A stretch of DNA of 64,000 nt, from assembly GCF_030272615.1 (NCBI RefSeq), contig NC_081405.1, forward strand, positions 649,985,420-650,049,419, written 5' to 3'. Every line of letters starts with the position of its first letter. Within the stretch, counting starts at the first letter, position 1. The notes beneath the pieces are model-generated. The model was not told the origin of the DNA and made no database searches. It was given only the letters and a program-made list of their open reading frames with translations. This DNA comes from Cryptomeria japonica (taxonomy: Eukaryota; Streptophyta; Pinopsida; Cupressales; Cupressaceae). Shown piece after piece: positions 31,488 through 43,488 of the stretch. Position numbers and translations under genes: made by a program.

Positions 31488-32060
31488 TTAAACAACTAAT
31501 TGGCATCTTCCATTTTGATTTAAGTTTTCAAAATAGTTATTCCAAATTCTTCTAACTGTTCTTCTACAAGTTCTTTTAGATGTTTTATCATGCATTGGCT
31601 TCACAATATTTTCATCAATATCTATTAGGAGCTTTGGTTTTCTACAAATTATTCTAAGAGGTGTTAAGATTGGTGCATGCTCTTCATTTTCATTAGCTGC
31701 ATTATGTGAATTGAACACATCAAATTCAAATGGTATATCTTCTTCAATTTCATTAACATGTGCATTCACCGAATCATTTTCAAATAGTGTATGTTCATTG
31801 CATTCATTAGGTGCATTCATCATATGTACTTGAATTGGTGTATGTTGATCATTTTGATTTGGTTTATTCATCATATCAATTTCAATTGTTGAATGTTCAT
31901 CACTTTCATTAGGTGCATTAGATGACATACCTTCACATAATCTCCTCATACGCTCCCTTTGTCTTTCCTTTGATGCCTCTCTTGTTCTTTCCCATTGTCC
32001 TACACATAACATCATGATGACAATCCACAATAAAATATTAAGAAAACAACAAATGATCAT
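31488..32060 (-). CDS. N-terminal region with imperfect 17-residue repeats, linked to the transposase-like relic
   Basis: A 190-codon minus-strand frame. A basic segment (WERTREASKERQRERMRRL) is followed by about five imperfect repeats of 17-18 residues with the pattern N-A-P-N-E-x2-E-H-x2-(I/F)-E-x-D-x-(M/V)-N. A basic C-terminal part follows (KTSKRTCRRTVRRIWNNYF). It lies directly upstream of the transposase-like relic on the same strand and could be its N-terminus or first exon. The first residues (hydrophobic, MIICCFLNILLWIVIMM) may be an artefact of the chosen start; a later start is possible. No known domain. Confidence 0.45.
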   Translation of the reverse strand: MIICCFLNILLWIVIMMLCVGQWERTREASKERQRERMRRLCEGMSSNAPNESDEHSTIEIDMMNKPNQNDQHTPIQVHMMNAPNECNEHTLFENDSVNAHVNEIEEDIPFEFDVFNSHNAANENEEHAPILTPLRIICRKPKLLIDIDENIVKPMHDKTSKRTCRRTVRRIWNNYFENLNQNGRCQLVV

Positions 32061-32394
32061 AATTTTGTTATAATGTAAAGTAACAATAATAAAATAACTT
32101 TAAAAAACAAAAAAATACAAGACAAATCAATCATGATCAAAGCAAAAAAAAAACAAATGATCATGATTTTGTTATAATCTAAAGTAACAATGATAAAATA
32201 ACTTCAAAAACAATCCAATATATGAGACAAATCAATCATTCCAAAGCAAAAATGACAAAAGAATATGAAAACTTGACTGTTACTGTACCAGAAAATCATG
32301 TGCAAGAGCAGTGGGGCCTTCAAACAACTTGCAATGTTGGTTTTTAGGCCGTTGGAACTAAAATATATTAATATTTTCCTATAACCCGTACGGG

Positions 32395-32537
32395 TTATGT
32401 AGAACTAGGAAAAGGAGAGGGGGAGAGGGAGAGGGAGAGAGAGGGAGATTAGGGAAAGGAGAGGGGGAGAGGGAGAGAGAGGGGGGTAAGAGAGGGAGAT
32501 TGGGAAAAGGAGAGGGAGAGTGAGGGAGATTTGGAAA

Positions 32538-32578
<41 letters not shown>

Positions 32579-32715
32579 GTAAGAGATAATATGGGATAGG
32601 AAGAGAGGGAGATTGGGAAAAGGAAAGGGAGAGAGGGAGAGGAAGAGAGGGAGATTGGGTAAAGGAGAGGGGGAGAGGGAGAGAGAGGGATATTGGGAGA
32701 GAGAGAGTATTGGGG

Positions 32716-32781
<66 letters not shown>

Positions 32782-32858
32782 AGGGGTATGGATGGAGAGG
32801 GAGAGAGGGAGATTAGGAGAGGGGGAGGGAGAGATAGAGGGAGAGGGATATTGGGAAA

Positions 32859-32894
<36 letters not shown>

Positions 32895-32977
32895 AGGGGG
32901 AGGGGTATGGATGGAGAGGGAGAGAGGGAGATTAGGAGAGGGGGAGGGACAGATAGAGGGAGAGGGATATTGGGAAA

Positions 32978-33026
<49 letters not shown>

Positions 33027-33269
33027 GGAAAAGGAGAAGGGGAGAGGGAGAGAGAGGGAGATTAGGAAAATGAGAAGGGGAGAGGGAGAGAGAGAATAGG
33101 AGATAGGAAGAGAGGAAGAGAATAGGATAAGGAGATAGGGAGGGAGAGAGAGGGGGAGAGATGGAGGAGAAATTGGTAGAGAGGGAGAGGGAGAGGGAGG
33201 GTGAAGATGGGGAGAATAGGATAAAGAGAGGGAGAGGGAGAGAGAGATTATAGGAGTAGGAGAGAGAGG

Positions 33270-33312
<43 letters not shown>

Positions 33313-33560
33313 CAGAGAGGGTGAGAATAGGATAGGATAATGAGAGAGAGAGAGAGATAGATAATGGGATAGGATGAGAGAGTAGGAGGAGGAGAGGGTG
33401 AGAGACATGAGGTAGAGAGAGAACAAGAAGGAGAAAAGGGTGAGAGAATCGAAAAAGAGAGAAGTGTGAGAGGGAGAGAGATGAGATAGAACTCAAGGAA
33501 GATAATTAGGGCTCAGAATAGACAAAGACAATGATGGGGGAAGGAAGATGAGAGAGAGAG
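32395..33560. repeat. GA-rich simple-sequence tract (about 1.1 kb)
   Basis: Almost pure purine on the plus strand: (GA)n runs mixed with GGGAGA and AGGAGAGGG words, for example 32541-32575, 32720-32770 and 32980-33020. A segment of about 120 bp is duplicated (about 32700-32830 and 32830-32960). Long open frames here (RERERE or SLSLSL) are low-complexity artefacts. An AACCCGTACGGGTT palindrome lies just before it (32387-32400), with related copies after it. Confidence 0.9.
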
Positions 33561-33734
33561 AGGAAAATAAGAGATACATGCATGTATACAAGCATATATA
33601 CATATATCTATATAAATACATGTATATATAACTATAGATATGCATATATACATACATAAACACATATTATATAGGTATTTCTAAAACATTTGTAGTAAAT
33701 GCTAAGTTTACAAGCATACATTATTATGTCTTCA

Positions 33735-33960
33735 TAACTTGTACGGGTTTTGTGAAACAAAAAAAAATGTTTTTAGTTTTACATAACCCGTATGGGTTTT
33801 GTGAAACAAAAAAAAAAGTTTTTTAGTTTTACATAACCCGTAGAGGTTTTGTAAAACACAAAATAATGGTTTTAGTTCTACATAACCCGTATAGGTTATT
33901 TAGAACTGCGAATAATACTTCTATTTTTCAAAACCTGTGCGGGTTTTGGCTTGGTAAGAG
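33735..33960. repeat. Short tandem repeat with AACCCGTAYRGGTT core, about 60-bp unit
   Basis: Four or five copies of CATAACCCGTATGGGTTTTGTGAAAC-like units separated by A-rich and TTTTAGTTTTA stretches; cores near 33738, 33785, 33834, 33885 and 33931. The same core lies on the other side of the GA tract at 32387. 33960-34804 contains nothing I can identify. Confidence 0.65.
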
Positions 33961-34804
33961 GGTTGGAAAATGACCCTAAGGCTTGCAAGCCCATTTCCCC
34001 CCTTTTTTGTCTCTTTACACATTTTTTCATCCTCCAACATGATTTCTCGACTTCATCATCACCAAGTTTACAAATGATCAAGTGGGTATCTAAAAAATTA
34101 CCACCATAATCTCACACATCTTCTTAGTTTTCCGACCATATAAACTTTTCTATTTTTGGACAACATTAGCATAGTAAACTTTAATTTTCTTTATCAGTGC
34201 CTTGACAGTTCTCACAGACATATGTCTACCATTTTTTTAATAACTTTTGATAAACTTGACCAAGATTAAAATAAATTACATATTATTGTTCTACATTAGA
34301 TTCTATACACTTTTTTAAAAAAAAGTTTGCATTTTTTATTATCTTGATGCAAGTTATGCCCAACGCACAAACAAGTACCAAATTTTTAGGATGCGGCCAC
34401 TTCAAAAAATCATAAAAAAAAAATACTGAACAAAAAATTATAAAAAAATACACAATTTCTAGATCTCACTCTTACCTATCATCCTACCAAAGGGTTTTGC
34501 AAATACTAAATCTAACTATATATTTTGTGCAGCACACAAAAATAGCTATGTTATGTTTTTCTGAAAAAATTAGGAACAATTTTTTGTTCGTGAAAGGTTT
34601 GACCCTCTTAATACTATCCAGTTTTTTAAAAAATAGTAGTTTAGAAACTAGATTCAGAGTACTATGATTCTTATTCTTTTCTCAACTCCTAGTTTTGAGT
34701 GCATGGCATTCAAATGTCTCTTTGAAGTTCAGGTTTACCTGTTTTTCAGAAAAAAAGTGGCCACTTATACCACCCTTTTTGTTCACCATCTTGGTGCACT
34801 TACC

Positions 34805-35719
34805 TGTTGGTACAACTATTACTGATGATTCTAACGTAATTTCTAGTGTTTCATAATTGTGTCCTATTTGTTTTGATGATCCGCATTGATCCTTGTGTGA
34901 ATTTTTTGTTGTTTTGCTGAACTGGTGATGTTCTTCGTGTTATGCGGTATTTCGGGTGGTGTAACGTGTTGCGGTTGACCTTGGCGAGATTTCTGGTGGT
35001 GTTGTTATTATTTGGAGAAATGAATTAGGTCCATGTTATATCATGTATAACAATATATTGGTCTAGTGGTCGATCTTTGTATCATGTGATGAAATTTTGT
35101 AATTGTGAGTTGAGTGTTTAGCCGACCTTGTTGTCAAGGTTGATGATTTATATAAATAGGTGATATAGTCATGTAATTTAGGTATCATCCTTGTGTCTGC
35201 ATTATCAAAGAGTGATGTATGTGCGAACAAGGTATTCATCTTTCAGTGTGGTGTATTGAGTAGAGATTGGTGCTACATAGAATACATATGTGCTTAACCA
35301 GAATTATCATCAGACATTTACAAATGATGTTATTGTAGCTCATTTGATTCCAGATTGTTTTCGGAATAGTTTGTAAGTCAGTAAGACTTCCTTGTAAGCT
35401 AGTGAACCTTCCCTGAGGGTTGTAGCCTTTTGGGTTTTTGTATCTTGAGTTATAATCTCTAGCAAGTGTGCCTGAATGCTGGTTCATTCCCCATTAAAAT
35501 ATTTTCATATACTACTATAGAGTATCATCTTATTGTGGGTATGTTTCCATCATGATTTTTCCCTTAACCGGGTTTTCCACATTAAAATCTTGGTGTTGTG
35601 TGTTGTGCTATTTATCTACTTATCTTTGTTGTTGATGCAGTTTATCAAATTTGTATTTGTGGTTGAGTTTGTTAGTCCGGTGAAAACTGATTCACCACCC
35701 TTCATTGTTGTTACCAACA
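34805..35719 (+). mobile_element. 5' LTR of family E copia-type element, copy 1
   Basis: 915 bp, TGTTGGTACAAC ... TTGTTACCAACA. TATA-like box TATATAAATA at 35149-35158. R-U5 features: ACCGGGTTTTCCACATTAAA and CTGATTCACCACCCTTCA. It is followed after 2 bp by the primer site TGGTATCAGAGC (35722-35733). Matches 41781-42640. Confidence 0.88.
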
Positions 35720-35721
35720 AT

Positions 35722-35733
35722 TGGTATCAGAGC
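35722..35733 (+). other. Primer binding site, initiator Met-tRNA type, family E copy 1
   Basis: TGGTATCAGAGC, 2 bp after the LTR end. Confidence 0.9.
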
Positions 35734-35799
35734 TAGATCCTCTGGAAGAGGCCTAACCACTTGAGGAGATCGGGATGGAAACTGAAAGTGGAAGTGTTA

Positions 35800-36590
35800 T
35801 CTTAAGAAGGATACTATGAGATTTGATGGAAGTAACTATGCTATATGGAAGAACCTGATATAGGTAAAAATGAGATGTCTTGGAGAAGATTACTGGAAGA
35901 TTACTAAGAATGACTATTATGTTCCTCCGAATGGACCAGTTACTCCCGATGAGATGAAGGAACCTAAAAATAACATTAGAGTGAAGGAAGCATTGCTGAG
36001 TGCCCTGACTGATTCAGAGATGACTAATATAATGGGACTTCAGACAACACGAGATCTGGGACAAGCTTGAAACCTTGTATGAAGGAGATAAACAGGTCAA
36101 AGTTGCTAAGTTGCAGAGTTTGTAAGGGAAGTATGAGATGTTAAGGATGGGAGAAGATGAGAACATAAATTCCTTCATGGCTAAGGTGAATGAACTTGTC
36201 CTAGGTATCAGATGTGCTAGTGGAACCCTTTCAAGAAGAAGATGAAATTGTTGCTAAGGTGTTGAGATCATTGCCTCCTTACAAACACAAGGTATATTTT
36301 ATTGATGAGATCTAGAGTGTGACTACTGTGACAAGAGATATGTTGGTTGGGAAGATTGTTGCATTTGAACTAAGCGAGTTTGGTGAATCACATGGAAAGT
36401 TTGAGACATCATTTAGACTTTTTGTATTTGGAAAGTAGAAGTATGACCGTGAGGAATGAAGAATATCCAAATATGAAAGAGAGAGAAGAGAGATGGAAGA
36501 GTAAGAAAGAGAATTGGAAGACCTTAAAGCATTGATTGCCCAAAGATTGCCTAAGGGAGCTATTGGACATTGTTGTTGCTAAGATGTATT
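35800..36590 (+). pseudogene. Copia-type gag relic, family E copy 1
   Basis: Blocks MRFDGSNYAIWKN, MRCLGEDYWKITKN, KEALLSALTDSEMTNIMGL, GEDENINSFMAKVNELVLG and KRERR are those of the plant copia Gag (DUF4219/UBN2 type), also found in copy 2 and in element F. Many stops and frameshifts. No zinc knuckle, protease, integrase or RT follows; the sequence becomes unrecognisable after about 36590, so the copy is truncated. Confidence 0.75.
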
Positions 36591-37455
36591 GCTATCATTG
36601 ATGTCAGCATATGCCTACTCTAGTGATTGTAGATTGGTTCATTGAGATTATGGTTGGGTCTATGTAGTATTTCTAGTATCATTATATTCTTCTGTATTGA
36701 TTTTGGTGTTCAAGGAAGCTTAATTAATCATATCAATGATCCGGTTTTGCAATTTGTTTATGTGATTAGTGCTTTGCAGAGTTTAGTATTTCCTCTAGTA
36801 TATTCTAGTAGGATTAGATCTTGATCTGATATTTTGGGAGATTGTTTGGGATGGTGTTACCCCATTATTTGTTTTGAACAAAATAATGTGTATTTAATTT
36901 TGTTTCCCTCATTCGGTTTGATCCGTCTTTAATCATGCACCTTTTGTTCCTTTATTTTTCACCTTTTCTACTCCAATAAACCCATCGGTTGAACCTGAGA
37001 ATAGGTTCAAGGTTCAAAGTCTTCCTTTATGTTTGTTAAGGGTCTTCGCTCATTCTCGGTGTTGTTGAGCCACAAGTTGAGAGTTCTTTTGTTTTCTCTG
37101 GATTGAACTTGAACCATTGAACTCCTTGCGAGATGGTTCAAAGTTCAAAGGTTCATTCCAAGTTTGGCCCCGAGGACATTAATAACACTAAAGGTGGAGT
37201 GGCAAAAGGAATATTCTCAGTATCTTATAATTTAAAATTCTAAATTTGGAAAGAAATCATGAAAACATAAACCGTTTGTGTGGAGTTGATGTGTAATTAA
37301 GAAAGTTGTCAAGTTCCCATCAAATCATTGGTTATCTCACATGTTCAAATGAATCATTATGAGGCGTGTGTAAAGGTTACTCAGTTTTTCCACTTCTTAA
37401 CATGTAACTTCTCGAATTGTGAAAGTAGTAGTTGTTATTGTTGAAGGAGCGAAAG
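36591..37455. other. Unassigned sequence upstream of X-like gene
   Basis: No gene supported. The repeated words GGTTCAAGGTTCAAAG and TTGAACC near 36985-37160 are short direct or inverted repeats. Confidence 0.4.
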
Positions 37456-40400
37456 ATGCCGAAGGTAATTTCAACTCCATCCTTCTAAGGGTTTCATAGA
37501 TTTCATGGTGGCAATAGGTGAGTTTTGATAATTTCCCTCCACTGTGTTACTAGCTTTGAAAGTCAGTCAGTGTAGGAAAAATCTTTGTTTTGGAATAGAA
37601 TTTTGTCATGTTTAGGAATTGTTTGATAAATGTAAAAGAGACCATTATGAGGCCGAATCTTCCAAAGATTGGTCGCACTTCATGCCTAGTTAGTATACTT
37701 CCAGAGCTGCGTGACACTTCTTTGGCCCAAGTTGACTTAGGAGATTTCTTAGAAAGAGCTAAAAACCTTGGGGCAGATTTGATGATGGAAAGAATAGTTA
37801 GAAGTGGCCTGATAGAAGCTGATGCTTTCCCAATTGTCGTTCCTTGTCCATATCTAGTAATAGCATGTATGAATACATATGATGCTGATAATAGGTGTAT
37901 TAGGACCAGCAATGGTGAAATGTTAGTGGAAATTAATAGAGAAACAATGATGGTTGCAATGGGAATCCCTCATAAAGAGTCGTAGGAAGATTGGTCAATT
38001 GGAACCTCATATGCATTTTTCTGTAAGAAGAAAAGCACATACAAAAGCGTCATTGCAAGGAATTGGCTTCTAAAGGTTCAGAAAGGGGGGTCCTGATTAC
38101 CCAAGCCTCTTACCAAAGAGCATTTCATCACAGAGGTGCAGGATATTGTTATTTTTCTAGGAAAAATCAAAGGGAACTCACACTCTTTCTATTGGGAGGA
38201 TTGGATGTACTTCTATATTCAGGTGTTGTTAGTTGGCGAGAAATAACTTGACCTGGTGTAGGTTATTGCTGAAAGACTTCATGAGGGTTTCAAAAACTTT
38301 GTTGGAATGTCTAGTTTTTATATGTCCTCATATTTATTTTATATATTGGCTTGTACCAGAGAATGGTCGGGGTTTCATAACGAGCCTTGGGTGGACGACA
38401 TGAAGGTCTTTGATTATTACCCTTACTTGCAACAACAGAGACATGCAGAAAATTACACAAGGTGGAATGATGTCTTTGCAAGAAGGATTGCCTTTGAATT
38501 ACAAGGAGACATAAATGAAAGAATGTCAGCCAAGGCCATGGAACTGGTTAGTATATATGGAAGCTACTTTATCCAGTTTTCTAGGTTTACTTACATTAGA
38601 GTGGGGGGCTTTGAAGGTGATCCATTCAAATTGCCCATGCATGATTTTGATAGTTATGTGCTTATTGAGGTTTGCAGGGAGTTAGCCCACATTGACAAAA
38701 GGTTAGGGACAAAGGGTAAATCTAGGGTTGTCTTCCCTATTGAACTTGGTTACTATAGTATTAAATCTATATTTGATGCCTTGAACCTAGAATTAGAGTT
38801 CAAGAAAATAAAATAAATTTGCAGCCCTACATTGCTAGATGAAAATTTGATAGCATGGGATATGTTGTAGAACATCTAAATGTTCATGACCATTTCTCCT
38901 ATGAATCTCAATTAGAAGATTACTGGTTAAATTGTTGTGATGAGTTTGAAGTAAGGAGGAAATTTTGGTCAAGATTTACTTTGCAACAGGTTACTACAAT
39001 GAGGTTGTCTATTAATGTGTCTGCAGTACAAGAAGAGGAAGGGGAAGATGTATTGGATCCCGAATTCAATGAAAGGGTTCAATGGAAACCTATTCCTGAG
39101 ATTGACTGGGATAGAAGGGAAGAGGAAAATATTCAAGCCAAGTCCTTCAATGTCATAAGAAGGATGGAGAAGTGGTTAAGAGATTGAAAATTTAGAAAGG
39201 AGTCAATTGTCACTCCTCATGAATTAACAATTGGTCCACTTGCTACAACTCAGATTCCCACTTCCTCCTCTAACAAAATTATTGATGTTGTAGGTGATAC
39301 AAGTTCTATTATTGGAGAGGTTCAATTTGGAAGATCAAAGAGGTCCCCACTGAGTTCTTCAATAGTTCAAGTTACTCGCTCAAGGAGCAAAAAGAAGAAC
39401 AGAGAACCAGTGGTGAATCAAATTGTTGTGGACTTGGATCCAGGTGAAGAAAGCCAAGTGATCATGGATCAACAAGTGTTAAATAACCCTTTAGTGCAAG
39501 ATATAGATGTAGGCGAAGAACTTGAAGAAGAGCCAAATCCAATGAGCACTATGAATGTTGCCAACCCACCTGATGTTTAGACACCTCTGCCACCTAAAGA
39601 AATTTCTAGTACTTCTCGATGGCTTGGAGCTTCGATTGGAAAGAAACACAAAATTGTCCCTATTACAATTCCCATGGAAGATATGGTAAGAAAGTGCCTT
39701 GGGAAAATATGTAAACCCAAAAAGCTCAAAACGTAGGCAATGATGGAAGTTGATGATTAAACAGGTAATTGGGTAGCGAAAGTAGCTAAGCCCATCTTAG
39801 ATGGAGATCCATAAAAAACCACTGAGAATGATTTTACTATGGATAAAATCAACTTGGGAGTTGCCACAAGGGATGTAGATGCTAAGCATTTAGAATCCTC
39901 TACAAAGAGGATGATATATAGGACTTGGAAAGATGAGAAAGACAAACAGGAGTTGAAACAAGTTGTTACCCAGATGGCAGAGTATATTAACTCCATACAT
40001 CACCCGAGTCCTCAGCCCTTGACACAGATGACATTGTCCTTTGACCCCAAATCACTAGTGAATCAAAGTTGTTAGATCAAGTCCAGAGAAGCCACATGAT
40101 AGCCAAAGTTTTTGATGAGTGGGTTGATTCTATAGTGCAGTAGGGCACAAACTATATTGCTAGCCCGATTAAGGTATATGATAATGCCATAAATATGAAT
40201 AAAGAGATGGAACTGGAAGCTACCACATGGGAAAAATAAAGAACAAAATGGGTAGCAGTCTTAGCATAGATGAATGATGTGCAAAAATTTGGTGTTATGA
40301 AATTTCCAACTGAGAAGCCAATGGAAAACCTAGATGAGAATGTGTTGTATGTTTCAAGAAAGAATGTTGAATGGAGAAATTCTATCATTAAATAGGGTCA

Positions 40401-40980
40401 TGAAGAATCTGTCAAGCTACTAAAAGGATTAAAAGAACTAATTGATATGATGCAGAAAGATCTAAAATGCATCGACATACAACTCTTGAAGGAGGATGGA
40501 TAGACAATTGAACCAGCGGTGGAGATGGTCAAAACCTTTAAAGGAAGGGCATAGCTAGTAAAGGAGACAAAGTCTCTAACTATAGACAACTTTTCCAAAG
40601 TGGCAGGATAGAATCGATGTTAGCAGTCTGCTTCGATCACTTGGAAATGCATAAAATGAAATTTATGCAGGTGAACATGGACAAAGAAGTTTGGAAGAAG
40701 CGCATCCTACATATTGAACTCCTGCACTATCGGGTTATCGTAGATTTATCAACAACGCATCTGGAGTGGCGAAATGTGTGTGTTGCTGCAACAAAACAAG
40801 ACAAATCAATAGTCTCTTCTTCCACAATGGAGTATTGATTGGTTTAAGGATGAGTTGTCATCCTGTCAGCGGTCATTGTTCATTTAAGTTTTATCTAGTT
40901 CAAAGCAAGCAAATTCTTTTTAACTCTAGGGTAGAGTTTAAGAGTTTAGGGTTATTTTCAAACAAATTATTGGCCTAGGG
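37456..40980 (+). pseudogene. X-type gene relic, third locus
   Basis: Main blocks: 37608-37985 (ELRDTSLAQVDLGDFLERA; NGEMLVEINRETMMVAMGIP), 38307-38816 (FDYYPYLQQQRHAENY; YIRVGGFEGDPFKLP; GKSRVVFPIELGYYSIKSI), 38855-39187 (YVVEHLNVHDHFSYES), then a low-complexity S/T/K-rich linker to about 39700 and helical C-terminal pieces (39839-40075; about 40280-40610). It shares block order with 15522-17146 and the NGEMLVEI block recalls the PMD GEMTVTLEDV segment. Stops and frameshifts occur about every 100-200 codons. No LTR of its own, RT or integrase was recognised; family E elements flank it on both sides. Function unknown. Confidence 0.55.
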
Positions 40981-41780
40981 GCTATAAATGTAATTAAACA
41001 AGCTTTGTTTAAGGTCAAAAAAAATTTGATTTGAAGGAGAAGACTTAATCTTCTTTGAATTCCAGTGTAAACATTTGATATATGAATGTAATGATATATT
41101 TTGTATGATCTTCAAATTTGTGTGTTTGAATGATAGAGCAGTCTCTGTTGGGATGTATGCTTGTGTACAAAATATTTTACTTCATTATCAGTTCTTCATA
41201 AGTTTGTGATTCATTGTTTAAGAGAATTAGTGATACATTGTTATTTTAAATGAGTTTAAATGATTCTGGCCCCCCTGGTCCGGTGAGGCATGAGCGAGTA
41301 ACGATCAACATTTATGTTGCATTGAATATGCTTGATGAAATAGGTTTTACATTGAATTTAAATCCACGAGCTTTGCATTTATTCTAATTATCTTGTCACG
41401 CTATTATTGTGTTGACAATTGAATGTGAATTCCTTTCTCACTTTCTGGTGAAAAGTGTGTCACTTTCTGAGTTATTTGCATAAAAATTTATTAAAAATCA
41501 TACAAGGAGTTGCACTCTTATGCAAAGGGTAAACCGAAACTCGGTTCACCCAACTATTGGTTCATTTTCTTATTCATGAAGGGTATGCATGAGTCATTGT
41601 TTTAAAATATATAAATATTAAAGAAAAGACAAAGTTTTTAACCAATAGATGGTCTTGTGTATCTTAATTTCAGATGGTTCATGATTTGGTGCTTTGCAAG
41701 TTATCTTTTCTTCATGACAATTGTTGTTGTTTGAGTATTCTTGAGGTTCAGATGTTGATCAATGAATATTTGATAAGTGG
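40981..41780. other. Unassigned sequence after X-like relic
   Basis: AT-rich, no gene recognised; may be the 3' non-coding part of the X-type relic. Confidence 0.4.
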
Positions 41781-42640
41781 TGTTGGTGCAATTGTTGCTG
41801 GTGTTTCCTAAGTATGTCCTCTTTGTTTTGATGATCCGCATTGATCATTGTGCGAGTTTTTAGTGATTTTACTGAACTGGTGATATTCTTCATGTTATGT
41901 GGTCTTCTTGGTGGTGCAGCGTGTTGTGATTGATCTTGGCGTGATTACCAGTCATGTTGAGAATTTGGGAATTTAAATTAGATCCATGTTATGTCATTCA
42001 AATCATTATATTAGTCTGGTGGTCGATCTTTGTATTGTGTGTTGTAATTTTGTAGTTATGAGTTGAGGGTTTAGCCAACCTTGTTGTCAAGGTTGATGAA
42101 TTGTATAAATAGATGATATTGTCATGTAATTTAGGAACATTAGTTGTGTCTGCATTATCAGAGTGGTATATATGTGAATAAGGATTCATCTTTTAGTGTG
42201 TTGTATTGAGCAAAGATTGTTGTTGCAGAGTAGACAATTGTGGTTAGAGATGCTATTCTTTCAGTTCATTTCTTCTGAATTGTTATTAGAATATTGTTGT
42301 AAGTCAATGAGACTTCCTTGAGGGTTGTAGCCTTCTAGGTCATTATTTTTTGAGTAGTGAGATCTAGGAATTGTGCCTAAAAGCATGTGCGTTCCCCATT
42401 GTAATATTTTCACATACTAATACATAGTATCATCTTATTATGGGTAGGCTCCCACCGTGGTTTTTCCTCTTAACTAGGTTTTCCACATCAAAATCTTGGT
42501 GTTGTGTGTTGTGCTATTTATCTATTTATCTTTGTTGTTGTTTTAGTTTATCAGATCTTCTTTTGTGGTTAAGTTTATAGATCTGGTGAAAATTGATTCA
42601 CCCCCCCCATCTCAGTTTTCCTTCATTGTTGTTTCCAACA
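41781..42640 (+). mobile_element. 5' LTR of family E copia-type element, copy 2
   Basis: 860 bp, TGTTGGTGCAAT ... TTGTTTCCAACA, matching 34805-35719. TATA-like box TATAAATA at 42104-42111. CACCCCCCCCATCTCAGT tract near the end. Primer site TGGTATCAGAGC at 42643-42654. Confidence 0.88.
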
Positions 42641-42642
42641 AT

Positions 42643-42654
42643 TGGTATCAGAGC
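42643..42654 (+). other. Primer binding site, initiator Met-tRNA type, family E copy 2
   Basis: TGGTATCAGAGC, 2 bp after the LTR end. Confidence 0.9.
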
Positions 42655-42739
42655 TAGATCCCCCAGAAGAAAATTAACCACTTGAGGAGATCCAGGATGG
42701 AAACTAGAAGTGGAGTGTTATCTTTAAGAAAGATAGTCC

Positions 42740-43488
42740 AAGATTTGATGGTAGTAACTATGTTATATGGAAGAACCAGATGGAAGTGCACTTGAGATGT
42801 CTTGGAGAAGATTACTGGAAGATTACAAAGAATGTCTATGTTGTTCCTCAAAATGGACCATTTATTACTGATGAGATCAAGGAAGTAGAAAATAACATTA
42901 GAGCGAAGGAAGCATTGCTAAGTGCCCTGTCTGATTTAGAGATGACAAATTTAATGGGACTTTAGACTACACATGAGATCTAGGAGAATCTTGAAAACCT
43001 GTATTAAGGAGATAAACAAGTAAAAGTTGCTTAGTTGTAGAGTTTAAAATGAAAGTATGAAATGCTAAGAATGAGAGAAGATGAGAACATAAACACATTC
43101 ATAACTAAGGTGAATGATCTTGTCCTAGGTATCAGATGTGTTCTTGGAACCCTTGAAGAAGATGAAATTGTTTCTAAGGGGTTGAGATCTTTCCCTCCTA
43201 CTTACAAACATAAGGTAGCTACTATTGATGAGATCCAGAGTATGATAATAGTATGAAGAGATATGTTGGTCGAAAATATTGTTGCATTTGAGATGAGCGA
43301 ATTTGGTGAATCACATGGAAAGTCTGAGATTACATTTAGAGCATCTGTATTTGGAAATAAGTATGAACCTGAAGAATGCAAAATATCCAGATATGAGCAA
43401 GAAAGAAGAGAGATTGAAGAGCAAGAAAGAGAACTAGATGAGCTTGAAGCATTGATTTCCCAGAAATTGCCTAAAGGAGCCAGTAAGT
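42740..43488 (+). pseudogene. Copia-type gag relic, family E copy 2, cut by element F
   Basis: FDGSNYVIWKNQMEV, RCLGEDYWKITKNVY, EALLSALSDLEMTNLMG, REDENINTFITKVNDLVLG and TLEEDEIVSKGLR are the UBN2-type Gag blocks; the 43263-43488 part is a charged coiled coil (KISRYEQERREIEEQEREL). Stops occur near 42963, 42980, 43005, 43033, 43050 and 43256. The frame is cut at 43488 by the LTR of element F, and no continuation was found at the other end of F, so the rest was deleted. Confidence 0.8.

Noticed and set aside
31975-32060. Signal peptide or membrane anchor at the N-terminus of the repeat-bearing protein
   Set aside because: The hydrophobic stretch precedes a likely better start and may be non-coding AT-rich sequence; the rest of the protein is charged and linked to a transposase-like relic.
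32613-33496. Several long open frames (RERERE-type and SLSLSL-type) on both strands
   Set aside because: They lie in the GA-rich simple-sequence tract; any frame of such a tract is open. No evidence of coding.
35722-35733. Matches to initiator Met-tRNA as possible tRNA genes (also 667, 42643, 49107, 59291)
   Set aside because: Only about 12 bases match and each lies 2 bp from an LTR end; they are primer binding sites.
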